Source: Alligator mississippiensis
Lineage: Eukaryota; Chordata; Crocodylia; Alligatoridae
DNA: 64,000 nucleotides
Reading direction: 5' to 3'
Assembly: GCF_030867095.1 (NCBI RefSeq)
Contig: NC_081829.1
Span: 89,799,261-89,863,260, forward strand
Numbering within the stretch: the first letter of the stretch is position 1; each line of letters starts with the position of its first letter. Below are positions 37,501 to 45,138 of this stretch, in pieces. The position numbers were made by a program, and so were the translations under genes. The notes beneath the pieces are model-generated. The model was not told the DNA's origin, did not search any database, and was given only the letters and a program-made list of their open reading frames with translations.

Positions 37501-38185
37501 GCTTAGGGTGTTATGTCTTGTGGTTGTATCAGGGTTAACAGTGTAGTTTCACTAGTAGGTTAGACAACGGATCTGTATAGGATGGTTTGGATAGGGACAA
37601 TCCTACCTCCATCAGAGGTTAGACTAGATGACCCCTGGAGGTCCCTTCCAGCCCTACTTTTCTATGATTTCTTTGATTTCTATACAGACCCACAGAGCAG
37701 GGAAGACCTGTTATAGAGTGGGAATTATGCTGCATCCCTTGCAAGGGTGTGCTTCAAAGACTGTCTCCTTTGGCCCCTGCACTGCATTTTTCTCTGGACA
37801 GCCAGAGCATCCTGGCCCTAACTGACTACCACATGCATCCAGCCCTAGGCCCAATACACAAGAAAGACCTAAGGCTCAGGGAGGCTTTCCCCTAATGTAC
37901 TGACCCTGTTGAAAAGACAAGCCAATAAAGCTGTGTTGAGGAAGCAAATTCCCCCAAATTCCTGCCTCAGACCTCCAGATGAGGTAGCAAACCACACTGC
38001 CCGTGTTTCCTATACATGAAATGCAAGCAATTTAACCATAGTCGTTTGGCATGGAACCATCGCTGTATAGAGTTAAAACCCTTGCAAAATAAAGCAGAAG
38101 AGAAAACCCTGCATTGAAATAAATCTTATGTCTTACCTTTGACTGCACCCAGCAGAAAAAGCACGGCGTTCCACATTTTGAGCAT
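19822..38185 (-). CDS. PNLIPRP2: Pancreatic lipase family gene, PNLIPRP2-like (PNLIP/PNLIPRP1/2 clade), 12 coding exons
   Basis: Coding exons, 5' to 3' on the minus strand: 38185-38137, 37108-36954, 36134-36009, 34420-34286, 32742-32634, 28259-28140, 27826-27707, 26520-26402, 25637-25508, 24467-24356, 21281-21114, 19885-19822. They sum to 1407 nt, 468 residues, the size of the family. A signal peptide ([17 protein letters not shown]) leads to the mature start [11 protein letters not shown]. The catalytic triad is Ser171 in GHSLG, Asp194 in GLDPAEP and His281 in CNHLRSY; the lid disulphide is C255-C279; a PLAT domain spans about 355-468. The expected role is a secreted triglyceride/phospholipid lipase of the exocrine pancreas. 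Assignment to PNLIPRP2 rests on adjacency to SPMIP5 and on details such as [14 protein letters not shown] and RENVLQTL. The GLDPAEP and IDGIWEGTRDF segments are as close to PNLIP, so it may be a co-orthologue of several mammalian genes. Confidence 0.88.
20356..20433. mobile_element. hAT terminal fragment
   Basis: Begins CAGTGGTTTCCAACC, a typical hAT end, and breaks off at the next element. Confidence 0.45.
20434..20638. mobile_element. Short non-autonomous hAT-like element
   Basis: Ends CAGGTTTTCAACCTGTGG and, reverse-complemented, CAGTGGTTTTTAATC, with the interior TCCACGGACCCCTGGGGGTC known from amniote hAT MITEs. No target duplication visible. Confidence 0.55.
20972..21077. mobile_element. 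Penelope-like end fragment with 16-bp hairpin
   Basis: AGACATACAAAAAAATA near 20972-20988 pairs with TATTTTTTGTATGTCT at 21024-21039. Downstream TCTCAGACCCACACGGCTAC (from 21045) is the complement of the GTAGCCGTGT start seen in the Penelope copy at 45.6 kb. Confidence 0.5.
21114..21281 (-). CDS. PNLIPRP2: PNLIPRP2-like coding exon 11
   Basis: 168 nt, the same length as in PNLIPRP3 here. Encodes [18 protein letters not shown] and [20 protein letters not shown]. The donor is the second GT in AAAGTGTATGT, chosen because only that phase keeps exon 12 open. Confidence 0.87.
21282..24355. other. Lipase A intron 10
   Basis: Holds one interspersed element (21615-21942). The rest, including 22000-24355, shows no repeat or gene I recognise. 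Confidence 0.4.
21615..21942. mobile_element. Interspersed element with 10-bp flanking direct repeats
   Basis: TTCTAGAGCA occurs at 21605-21614 and 21943-21952. The GC-rich interior ends GGATCTGGCCTGTAGATC. Inverted ends are weak (GAGGTCAGG versus GTGGGATCGGG), so a hAT origin is only possible. Confidence 0.45.
24356..24467 (-). CDS. PNLIPRP2: PNLIPRP2-like coding exon 10
   Basis: 112 nt; encodes [17 protein letters not shown] and [18 protein letters not shown], the start of the PLAT domain. Donor GTAAGT. Confidence 0.88.
24813..24974. mobile_element. Inverted pair of Penelope-like tails (hairpin)
   Basis: Arms 24813-24862 and 24925-24974 are reverse complements with 2 mismatches in 50. They carry GATATCTTTTATTAGACCAA, the signature of Penelope ends in this window, facing each other across a 62-base AT-rich loop. 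Confidence 0.65.
25508..25637 (-). CDS. PNLIPRP2: PNLIPRP2-like coding exon 9
   Basis: 130 nt; encodes [20 protein letters not shown] and [12 protein letters not shown], the linker with paired cysteines. Confidence 0.88.
26402..26520 (-). CDS. PNLIPRP2: PNLIPRP2-like coding exon 8 (catalytic His)
   Basis: 119 nt; encodes [20 protein letters not shown] with catalytic His281 and lid cysteine C279. Confidence 0.9.
26521..27706. other. Lipase A intron 7
   Basis: Only a short GT-rich stretch (about 26877-26905) stands out; nothing else recognised. Confidence 0.4.
27707..27826 (-). CDS. PNLIPRP2: PNLIPRP2-like coding exon 7 (lid)
   Basis: 120 nt; encodes [17 protein letters not shown] and the lid start [20 protein letters not shown] with C255. 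Confidence 0.9.
28140..28259 (-). CDS. PNLIPRP2: PNLIPRP2-like coding exon 6 (catalytic Asp)
   Basis: 120 nt; encodes [17 protein letters not shown] with Asp194, then [16 protein letters not shown]. Confidence 0.9.
28490..28567. mobile_element. 78-bp mariner-like hairpin MITE
   Basis: TA at 28488-28489 and 28568-28569. Arms 28491-28515 and 28542-28566 match with one mismatch (AGGGTCTTCATAAAGTCCTT). A TA duplication with almost no interior marks a tiny Tc1/mariner derivative. Confidence 0.75.
30547..30570. repeat. (TTTG)n microsatellite
   Basis: About six tandem TTTG units. Confidence 0.8.
31541..31599. repeat. (TAGA)n microsatellite, left part
   Basis: About 15 uninterrupted units. The tract resumes at 32491-32503 after an inserted hAT element. 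Confidence 0.9.
31600..32491 (+). mobile_element. Non-autonomous hAT-like element inserted in a GATA microsatellite
   Basis: Begins TAGAGCTGTGTGAAATGG and ends GAAATTTCGCACAG, so the ends are inverted CTGTGYGAAAT, related to the TAGGGCTGTGCGAAG ends at 3.5 and 11.1 kb. GATA repeats on both sides hide any target duplication. The interior has about four 60-70 bp GC-rich tandem units (31846-32095, each with GAGAGTCAGYCCARCTG) followed by an inverted unit, and edges rich in TTTCGAA/GTTTCGA words. Confidence 0.72.
32634..32742 (-). CDS. PNLIPRP2: PNLIPRP2-like coding exon 5 (catalytic Ser)
   Basis: 109 nt; encodes [20 protein letters not shown] with nucleophile Ser171. Confidence 0.92.
32743..34285. 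other. Lipase A intron 4
   Basis: Contains an inverted repeat GGGACATTTTCAAA (33361-33374) with its complement at 33417-33430, probably a MITE remnant, and a CR1 3' end at about 33761-33930. Confidence 0.45.
33761..33930 (+). mobile_element. CR1 LINE 3' end
   Basis: GGTTGGACTAGATGGTCTCT, GGGTCCCTTCCAGCCC and TTCTCTATG are the canonical CR1 3' terminal words. Confidence 0.75.
34286..34420 (-). CDS. PNLIPRP2: PNLIPRP2-like coding exon 4
   Basis: 135 nt; encodes [20 protein letters not shown] and [18 protein letters not shown]. Confidence 0.9.
34607..34770. mobile_element. hAT-type fragment
   Basis: Starts GGGGTGGCCAACCTGAAGC, the GGGGTGGCCAACCTG type of hAT end. The other end is not found; the right border is approximate. 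Confidence 0.4.
35135..35464. mobile_element. hAT-type MITE, 330 bp
   Basis: Inverted ends TAGGGTTGCCAACTC and, reverse-complemented, TAAGGTTGTCAACGC. Target duplication ACTCCTCA at 35127-35134 and GCTCCTCA at 35465-35472 (7 of 8). Confidence 0.72.
36009..36134 (-). CDS. PNLIPRP2: PNLIPRP2-like coding exon 3
   Basis: 126 nt; encodes [15 protein letters not shown] and [20 protein letters not shown] (the HGF oxyanion-region motif). Donor GTATGG. Confidence 0.88.
36135..36953. other. Lipase A intron 2
   Basis: One small MITE (36376-36461); nothing else recognised. Confidence 0.4.
36376..36461. mobile_element. 86-bp Harbinger-like MITE
   Basis: Ends GGCCGGTCTAAATTT and, reverse-complemented, GGCTCGTCTTCACAT, flanked by TAT and CAT. 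Contains the palindrome TTAACTAGTTAA within TTGCACGATTAACTAGTTAA, a motif repeated near 54.65 kb. Confidence 0.45.
36954..37108 (-). CDS. PNLIPRP2: PNLIPRP2-like coding exon 2
   Basis: 155 nt; encodes [20 protein letters not shown] and [16 protein letters not shown], the mature N-terminus. Confidence 0.9.
37109..38136. other. Lipase A intron 1
   Basis: Dominated by a CR1 3' region at about 37320-37672. Nothing else recognised. Confidence 0.45.
37320..37672 (+). mobile_element. CR1 LINE 3' end
   Basis: GGGGTCAGGAAGGAATTTTA, then GGTTAGACTAGATGACCCCT, GGTCCCTTCCAGCCCTACTT and TTCTATGATTTC are CR1 3' terminal words. Shares its body with the copy at 33.8 kb (ATGGTTTGGATAGGGA). Confidence 0.72.
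38137..38185 (-). CDS. PNLIPRP2: PNLIPRP2-like coding exon 1 (signal peptide)
   Basis: Start ATG at 38185-38183 sits directly after a CTTCCAG acceptor, so an untranslated exon lies upstream. Encodes [16 protein letters not shown]. Confidence 0.85.
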
Positions 38186-38650
38186 CTGGAAGAATCAACA
38201 AGGAAACAATAAGACTTGCTTGCTTTGGAGAGCTTTGTGTCCATTTAGTTTTCTTGTGACCATTCTGCACCTGTACCAAACAGTGGCTCTGGGCATTTCT
38301 CCACTGCAGTCCAAAGCTGTAGCAACTACTCATAGATTTAAATTAACTCACTTGGATGCCAAGAGCAGCATAGCCCACAGCAGTATGGGGCTTAGTGCGA
38401 GCTGCAAAACCGACCCAGCGACCAGGGTCAATGCTTGAACAATCGGTCTGTACTGAGCTGCATGCTGCTATGGCTGTAATAGCACTGGGCAAGCTGGCTA
38501 GTTTAAATCCAGCTTGGGTAAGTCCACTGAAGCTTCAATCTGTAATCTGTGAACAGCAGTGTAGACATACTGCCGCCCCCCACCCCTGCCTCAGCAACAG
38601 TTGTTACTGGACAAACTATACAAAGAAAAACTCACGGTGCAATACTCTAC

Positions 38651-38668
38651 CTTGAGTGGCTGTGCACT
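38651..38668 (-). other. PNLIPRP2: Probable non-coding first exon of the PNLIPRP2-like gene
   Basis: A short stretch ending CAAG with donor GTAGAG at 38650, about 30 bases below a TATA box. The ATG exon begins at a splice acceptor, which requires such an exon. The exact transcription start is inferred. Confidence 0.55.
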
Positions 38669-38690
38669 GCTAAACGAACTTTGTCTGTTC

Positions 38691-38697
38691 TTATATA
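38691..38697 (-). promoter_or_regulatory. PNLIPRP2: TATA box of the PNLIPRP2-like gene
   Basis: TATATAA on the minus strand, followed about 25-30 bases later by the proposed start and first exon. A TATA promoter suits a tissue-specific digestive-enzyme gene. Confidence 0.6.
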
Positions 38698-39037
38698 ACA
38701 CATGTTATCCTTGAAAACATCCCATAACGATAGGAAAATGTATTTACTCTAGATTGCAGTTTATTGTGGTGTGCCAGCTTCACTAGATTTAAGGTCGAGA
38801 ACCCTTTTCCTTAAAGGTCAACTTTTCTAAATGTTCAATATCCCACATGCATGCTTGGATTGCAAGGTGGGGTTAATGTGCCAACTTTGCGGTAATTTAT
38901 GACAGGGGGTCCTAAGATTTAGTCCCTTCCCAGGAAAAAAAAAAAGACTGTTCATTAGGTCGATAGAGTCTACTGATATACTTTGTTCACACCTGCGGGA
39001 TCAAAAATGACCTTTTGGGGAAGCTAAATCAAACACG

Positions 39038-39447
39038 GGAACTTAAGAGATGCCATGCTGGTTCAGACCTCAGTTTCTTCTAGCCCAGTATCCTGTACCT
39101 CCTCATGGCACAGAGTGGGTGCTAAGGGGAAGATTATTTATGCAGCGCCTATCTAGATTTATCTATTGCCTGCCCCCCTTCTCTTATGGCTTCCAGTATT
39201 TTGAGGCCTAGGAAGTCCTAATTTGGACATTGCACCCATAAATATCAAGTTTAATATCCCCCTCCCCTCTCCATGCACCTGTCCTCCATGAATTTATTCA
39301 ATCTCTCTTTGAAGCCAGTTAAATTATCAACCTCCACAACATCCCATGGCAATGCGTTCCACCAGATAACTACATATTGCATGAAAAAGAACATAACATT
39401 TAATACGAGTTGAGCTGTCAATATAGGCATGAGCCTAATGTTCATAG
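39038..39447 (-). mobile_element. CR1 LINE fragment, 3' part
   Basis: On the minus strand 39445-39251 reads VVIWWNALPWDVVEVDNLTG then FKERLNKFMED, the C-terminal end of a CR1 ORF2 (compare WNGLPREVV in the copy at 59.5 kb), followed by 3' non-coding DNA ending in GCCATGCTGGTTCAGACC (plus-strand words). Old, 5' truncated. Confidence 0.65.
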
Positions 39448-40302
39448 CTCAAATATATTCCATGGCGCATAAGTAGCCAAAAAAACTTTTGAGTTAGTGC
39501 AAGGGGATGTGGGGTAGGCAGTGACCCTGAGCTCCCTCCTCAACTAATGCTGTTTGGAATCAGCCCTGGCAGAAATCTGGAAAAAAAACCCCCAAGTGAC
39601 ATTGGTCAAAGAGACTTCTTTAGTTTGGGGAAATGTAATTGGAGTTGAGATTCAGGAAACTTGAATTCAGGAGGAATATAAGTTAGTCATGTGAATGCTT
39701 CCTAGATGGAAAGGAGAGTGCGGTGCTGCAGAAGTGTGGTGGGCTAGCAGGAGAAGTGGTTCATGCTACAAGGGTTGTGGTGAGAGTGGGAATTAGGGAG
39801 AGTGCTGCTGGGGAAGAGGAGAGGAGCTGGGACTCAGGCTGTGAGAATTAGGGGGTGGAGTATGGGGTGTGACATAGGGCAGGTGGGACGTTGAATGTGT
39901 TGGGGGAAATCAGGAAAGGATGGGGCTGATGCATACAAAGCAGGATGTACAAAGCTGATGTAAATTAATGCTGGTGTTAGCACAGCACCTGTCTGTCTCC
40001 TGAGGGTGCCTGAGCCCCTCTTGCTGGGGCTGGTGCATACTTGCCCATCTGTGTTGCCCCTCTGCAGTCAAGCATGCTGGAAGCACGTACACCTCTAAAA
40101 TACCCTCCAGCACTGCTGTGTGGCCACAGGTATGGCTGCTCTAATCCAGGAGGTTTGTATCATGCAGAACGGTTGTAGCTCTTCCTGTAAAGAAAGGTTT
40201 GAAAGGTGGAAGTGGACAGGACCAGCCGGCTGTCAGACTACCTGAGTCTCCTCTAAACCCACCAACAGTGGCCCCCAGCTCGTGGCTCCTAGGCAAAATG
40301 TG

Positions 40303-40475
40303 CTTCTGGCTTCTTTACTACTCATTCCACCTAGGAAGAGCACACACCAACTGCAGATGCGCTCACAGTCTGGTGAAGGGTATTTATACCCAAAAGTTTG
40401 CTAGGAAGAATTTTTCCAGCTATTTGAATCGGTCTAACAAAAGATTTACCTGAAGAACCTTGTCTGCCTTGGCCA
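40303..40475 (+). mobile_element. Penelope-like element, 3' tail fragment
   Basis: CTTCTGGCTTCTTTAC, GGAAGAGCACACACCAACTG, TGGTGAAGGGTATTTATACC and CTTGTCTGCC follow the tail order of the Penelope copy at 46.9-47.06 kb. Confidence 0.65.
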
Positions 40476-43400
40476 ATGAGACCCTCTGATAAATGAGGGT
40501 GAAAGGGAGAGCAAACTACAGTGTTGCCTGCAAGATGCTGCTTGCTCAGTGTTGTCTGTGGGCCAGTGAAGGCTGGAAACCATTGCCTGATAGGAAGAGC
40601 CTGAGTGGGATGAAGAAATACACAGGCACTGCACGGACTGAATTGCACTTACACGCTTTGTCAACCTTGTGATGCCCATAAACTGTATCTTAGAGCTATG
40701 TGTCCTTTCACGTGGTGATACTCCCTAATCTCGACTTGTGGGAAGGAATCAAAGGTCACCAGCTGCGCACATACCAAGCTGCCAACATCGACAAGAGCAA
40801 AGTTTTAATGGGTTCAGTGCGGTTGTTCTGGTCTTTGATAGGGGCACAGTTTGGCCAGCTTTACTCTATGTTTTGCCATGTCTGCAAGTGGGCTTATTTG
40901 CATGGTGTGGACGAGGTTGCAGAATGGGAGGCTTGGTGTGTCCGCACGAAGAATGATACCAGAGAGGGGCAGCTCCTGTATTTTAGGTGCCAGTGTGGGC
41001 AGAGTTCAGTGGGTTCCCGTTGTAACTGCTCTAAGGCTCTCCTTGTCATTCTCATTAGCAAATCCAGTTACTGGTCAAATCCTCAGCCTGTGTTCAGGTT
41101 GGATCTACACTGCTCAACCCACCCTCTGCCCAGAAGACCTTTTGAGAAGTGGGCAGGGCTGCAACCCGGAGGACTCTGAATGAGCACTGGTGGGAAGAGC
41201 TGACCGTGAACAGGATCACTACAGTCTGTCAGTGAGAGCAGCGCTTAGGCTGTTTTAAGTTACATCAGAGTTGTTTGGGCCTTGTTACTCTTGGAAGTGG
41301 GCAGTGGAAAGGAGGATTTGAGGAAGATGATAACAGGAGCAACCAGAATTTGAATTCAAGGGGGAATAAACCTCTTAGAGATGTTGTTAGAAAGTGTGAA
41401 AGGGGAATGAATGCAAGAAGGGAGTAATTCCATGCACCCACTAATAGGAACAAGCCCCTTTTGATGCAGGTGTAGGTGCAGATCAGCCTGTTTATGATTT
41501 CCTCCTCTACCCATGAATACAGCTTTCTTAAGACCCTAGGATTGCGTGTGATTTCACTGGTGATTTTGCATAGCCGTTTTTAGAGGCTCTACTATATGGT
41601 TTATTAAGAATTTTATTCCTGTTAATTCCAGATTTCAAATGTGTTGTTTCTATTGCTATCAAAATAGCAGTTAAATATAAATAACCACATCCTTCCAAGT
41701 GTAGGTACAGGAAGGGAACAGGGAAAAGATTAACATGTTTTGGATTTCCATTGTGTAATTTAGCTTATCTTTTTGCTTGACAAAGAATGCCCACGCCTTG
41801 AACTCTAGCGGCGTCAGCCTGATTGCTAAAATCAAACTTTGCAGAACTTAAAAAGATTTTCCAGGTTTGTTTTTTGAAATGCTAAACGCATTTTTTTCAG
41901 AGATGCCTGTCATTCTGGAAGATTGTCTTTCATCACACACAGGGTACTGGCTCCACATAGAAATTTGTGGTTCGGTGTTATAGAAGAGCACAGACCAGCT
42001 GATCTAATGGACCCCAAAGTCCTTGACTCTGCGTCTGCATCCTTGACTCTGCAATGCAGGACTCTGATTCTAAAGACACTTACCTATGTGTTTATTTTCA
42101 CACGTATGAGTTCAGGCATGTAAACGATGAGGTTGATACGCGTGTGTGGCTTGCTGGATGGTTCAAATTACCAAATAGAGAGCAGTCCTATTGATTTCAA
42201 ATGGAGTTGTGATGTGCATGAAGTTAAATGTACATATAAGTATTTGCAGGTCTGGGGCTTAAAAAAGTGATAAGAGGAAATTCACTGGGAGATCCAGAGA
42301 ATGGAATGAACTTTGAACACTGCTCCTTTTACATGCACTGTTCAGGGTATACAGCAGTATTATCAAGCCTAAGCAGGAAAAAAATCATGCCATGCCCCCC
42401 AAATCATCTTAAATACTGAGATGTAAAAAACCCTGAGAATTAAAGTTAAAAATAAAATATAAAATTAATATTTTTATATGCTTTATTGTGCTGGCACATT
42501 TAGGGCTCAGGTTTCCAGGCTTTTCTCTGTGAAGATGAATGCTGGAAGCTCACTTTAAAAATCAATCACCTGATCCCAGCTTGCGGGCTCTGCAAAAATC
42601 AGTAAATATCATGGGACGTATGGTAAAAGCACAACAGTGCTTTAGGTCCAACTATGGAGGATAACATTTGAGAGCTTTTCCTAGGAAATTAAGTAGGGCA
42701 TAACCTTCTTCCCACATTAATGAGTGGGGGGGGAGGGTAATTTCTTTGATAATAACCTATATTTTTCTAGGAACACCTGTAACTCATTGCAGCTGATTCT
42801 CAAGGGGTAGGTGTTATGCTGGGTATATGTGTGACTTGATATGGCTTTGGTGTATGTCTACACCACAGTCACTGTATAGATAGACTCAAACTAGCTTTAG
42901 ATGAGCTAGTCTGCGTTCTGCAAATAGTTCAGCCAAGGCAGCATGTGGCTCAGCACAGCCCTGAAGAACAGAGTAAATACTAGGCTGGGCTGAACTCATT
43001 GCTTCCAGAGTAACTTTGCATTATACTGGAGGTAGCTTAGTAATGTCTCAACTACAGCCGTGGCGTAGAAGCCCTCAGAGACTCTGTTAACCAAATACAA
43101 CAGAGAAAGGGGCTGAAACAAGGAAACCTGCACTTTGCAATGTGCCCCTTGCTGCTTGCACCCTGAGTTTCGAGAGCCTGGATACAGGTGTGAGAGTCAG
43201 CAGGTGCAAGCTAGAAGACACCTCAGCCCTAGAAAGGGTCAGGCTTAAGTTAAGCACAGCTCTCCGCTCCTCATTTCCTAACATTTTGCTTAGCATGGCT
43301 GTGCTGGCTTTGTTCTCAGGGTCCGACTCTCCCCACGCACCGAGCAGGCCACCCAAGCACCTCGCTCAGGGCTGAGAACACCACGCGGCAGGGTGCCCTA

Positions 43401-44977
43401 GGCCCATGTGTGAGACTGCAGTACTGGGCTTCTGCCCCCAGGAGGTGCTGTGCAAGGCTATATGAGCCTGCTTGCAGCCTCCAGGCCTGCATACGATCCC
43501 AACATGGTGTCCTTCAACTGGGAGCTGAGGGTCTCCCTGCTTCTTTCTGTGCTCCCAGGAACTTGAAAAGACTGAGAGAAGGAGGTAAGAGCACGTCTGG
43601 GCCTTTGGGACTGTGCAGCAGCAGGCTGGGGAGTGGAGGGGAGGAAGTGGGGGACCTTTGCACCATGCATTTGTCTTGCCCCTTAGTCTAGTTTGCAAGC
43701 AGGGCTCGCAGAACGGGTTTGGCTGTGAGATGCTATTTGGGCTTGGCCCCTCCAAGGGCTCTTTCCCCTCAGGTGTGTTGTCCCACCCAAGTCTTTGCTT
43801 TCTGTCTCTGCATCTCCAGGGGGTTCTCTTGCAGGGGTGGGAGTGACACCAGGTGCTCCTGGAAAAAACCCAGTGTAACCTAGTGATAAGCCAACCCTGC
43901 CTGTTTGCTCTCAGCGTGTGTGGGGACATAGGGCTGAGAAGTCGTCCCTCCTCCAAATGCTGTATTGCAAAAGAGGGGTTTGCTAAAGGGCAAATCCTGG
44001 GCACTTCTAAGTTGGGGGCAGGAGAGAGCGCAGACCCCTTGGTCACAGCCCTCCAGTGCGGAGCAGCCTGCTGTGTTGGTCCCAGCCTTGGGGCTGTCCA
44101 GGGCTGGCACTGCAAGCCAGCAGGAAAGGGATGTGAAGGATGCAGACCCAAGTGAGAAGGGCAGGGTGGCCACGTGCTATATAACCCATGTGGGACGGCC
44201 AGGCTGGCCGCTCCATCTGGCTGCTTAGGGAAGAGGTCGCACGAATGACATTTATTTCTGGTGCCCCTGCTCTCCGCATGGCCAGGGGGCTGCGGTGAAT
44301 CCTGCCACCTGCATCATGCCCTGCATAAGTGCAGGGATGTTTTCTGCTTGTGTTGAGACTGCAGCATGTGAAGGACTATCACAAGCCGGGTGACCTGAGT
44401 TGTTTCTGCTTCTTGTTGTACCTTGTGCATGTTTTTTGCCTTGAATGTAAGGTTGCAATGTGTTATTTGAATGCTTGAAGACAGCAGTGCAAATTGCAAG
44501 GAGGATGTTCCCATCACACATTAAAACTGGTTCATTCGCCGCTGCAAGGGGAATGCTGTTAATAACTAATTATTTTGTAGCAACTAATTAGTAGGAGTTA
44601 GTGAAGGGGGGAGGGGAGGAGGAGAGGACACTGGTGGGAAATCAGGACTGTGGTGAATTAAACCTTAAGAGTGGTGACTTTGGTCTTGCAAGTGAATTAA
44701 CCAGCGTTTCACATGCATTCAGAACAGAGAAAATCTGACAAATGCTAATGCAACACACAGACAAATTGCTCCTGTTTATTTCTGCCACTTTACTAGTATT
44801 TTTGTGTGTGATGGTGTATTTTGATGAGCTCATATCAAACCTTAGGTTGCCCCCCCTCGCTCGCTGTCTCACAGTAAAAGTGTAATTGGAGAAATTTCGG
44901 AAGCAATGACTTTTTACCTGCAAAAGCACACTTACACAAAGCTGAGCAACCAGTCATCGTTCAGGTTAAAAATGCAT

Positions 44978-44983
44978 TTTATT
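44978..44983 (-). terminator. PNLIPRP3: Polyadenylation signal of PNLIPRP3
   Basis: AATAAA on the minus strand, 65 bases beyond the stop codon. Confidence 0.6.
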
Positions 44984-45047
44984 TTAATAACTATGTGTAA
45001 AATGAACCCATTGGAGAGGATAGGTCTCATACAGCTATGTATGCCGC

Positions 45048-45138
45048 TCATACGGTAGCAACGTCCAGTGATTTTTTGCAAGGCTTAAGTAGCTGGGGAA
45101 CTTCATATGTCACCGTTTCATTGCCACAAAAGGTAGAC
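45048..45138 (-). CDS. PNLIPRP3: PNLIPRP3 coding exon 12 with stop
   Basis: Acceptor CTTCCCAG; stop TGA at 45048-45050. Encodes [20 protein letters not shown] followed by KKSLDVATV, an extension beyond the usual final cysteine. Confidence 0.84.

Larger units (their letters stand above)
38698..45047. other. Intergenic DNA between the two lipase genes
   Basis: About 6.3 kb separate the lipase A promoter from the PNLIPRP3 stop. CR1 (39038-39447) and a Penelope tail (40303-40475) are the only repeats recognised. A GC-rich block lies at about 43.1-44.3 kb. I searched for lipase signatures (GHSLG, LDPAEP, CNHLRSY coding) and saw none, so there is no visible relic of PNLIP or PNLIPRP1. Confidence 0.5.

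Noticed and set aside
19822-38185. Calling lipase A simply PNLIP
   Set aside because: GLDPAEP and the lid fit PNLIP, but its position beside SPMIP5 and its C-terminal domain fit PNLIPRP2 better. Kept as PNLIPRP2-like with the doubt stated.
40700-41179. 159-codon plus-strand open frame between the lipases
   Set aside because: No similarity to a family I know, no splice partners and no polyadenylation signal close by. Could be chance; not strong enough to call a gene.
38698-45047. Possible PNLIP or PNLIPRP1 pseudogene between the two lipases
   Set aside because: Scanned both strands for GHSLG, LDPAEP, CNHLRSY and PNGG coding words and for exon-like splice pairs; none found. Highly decayed remnants cannot be excluded by eye.
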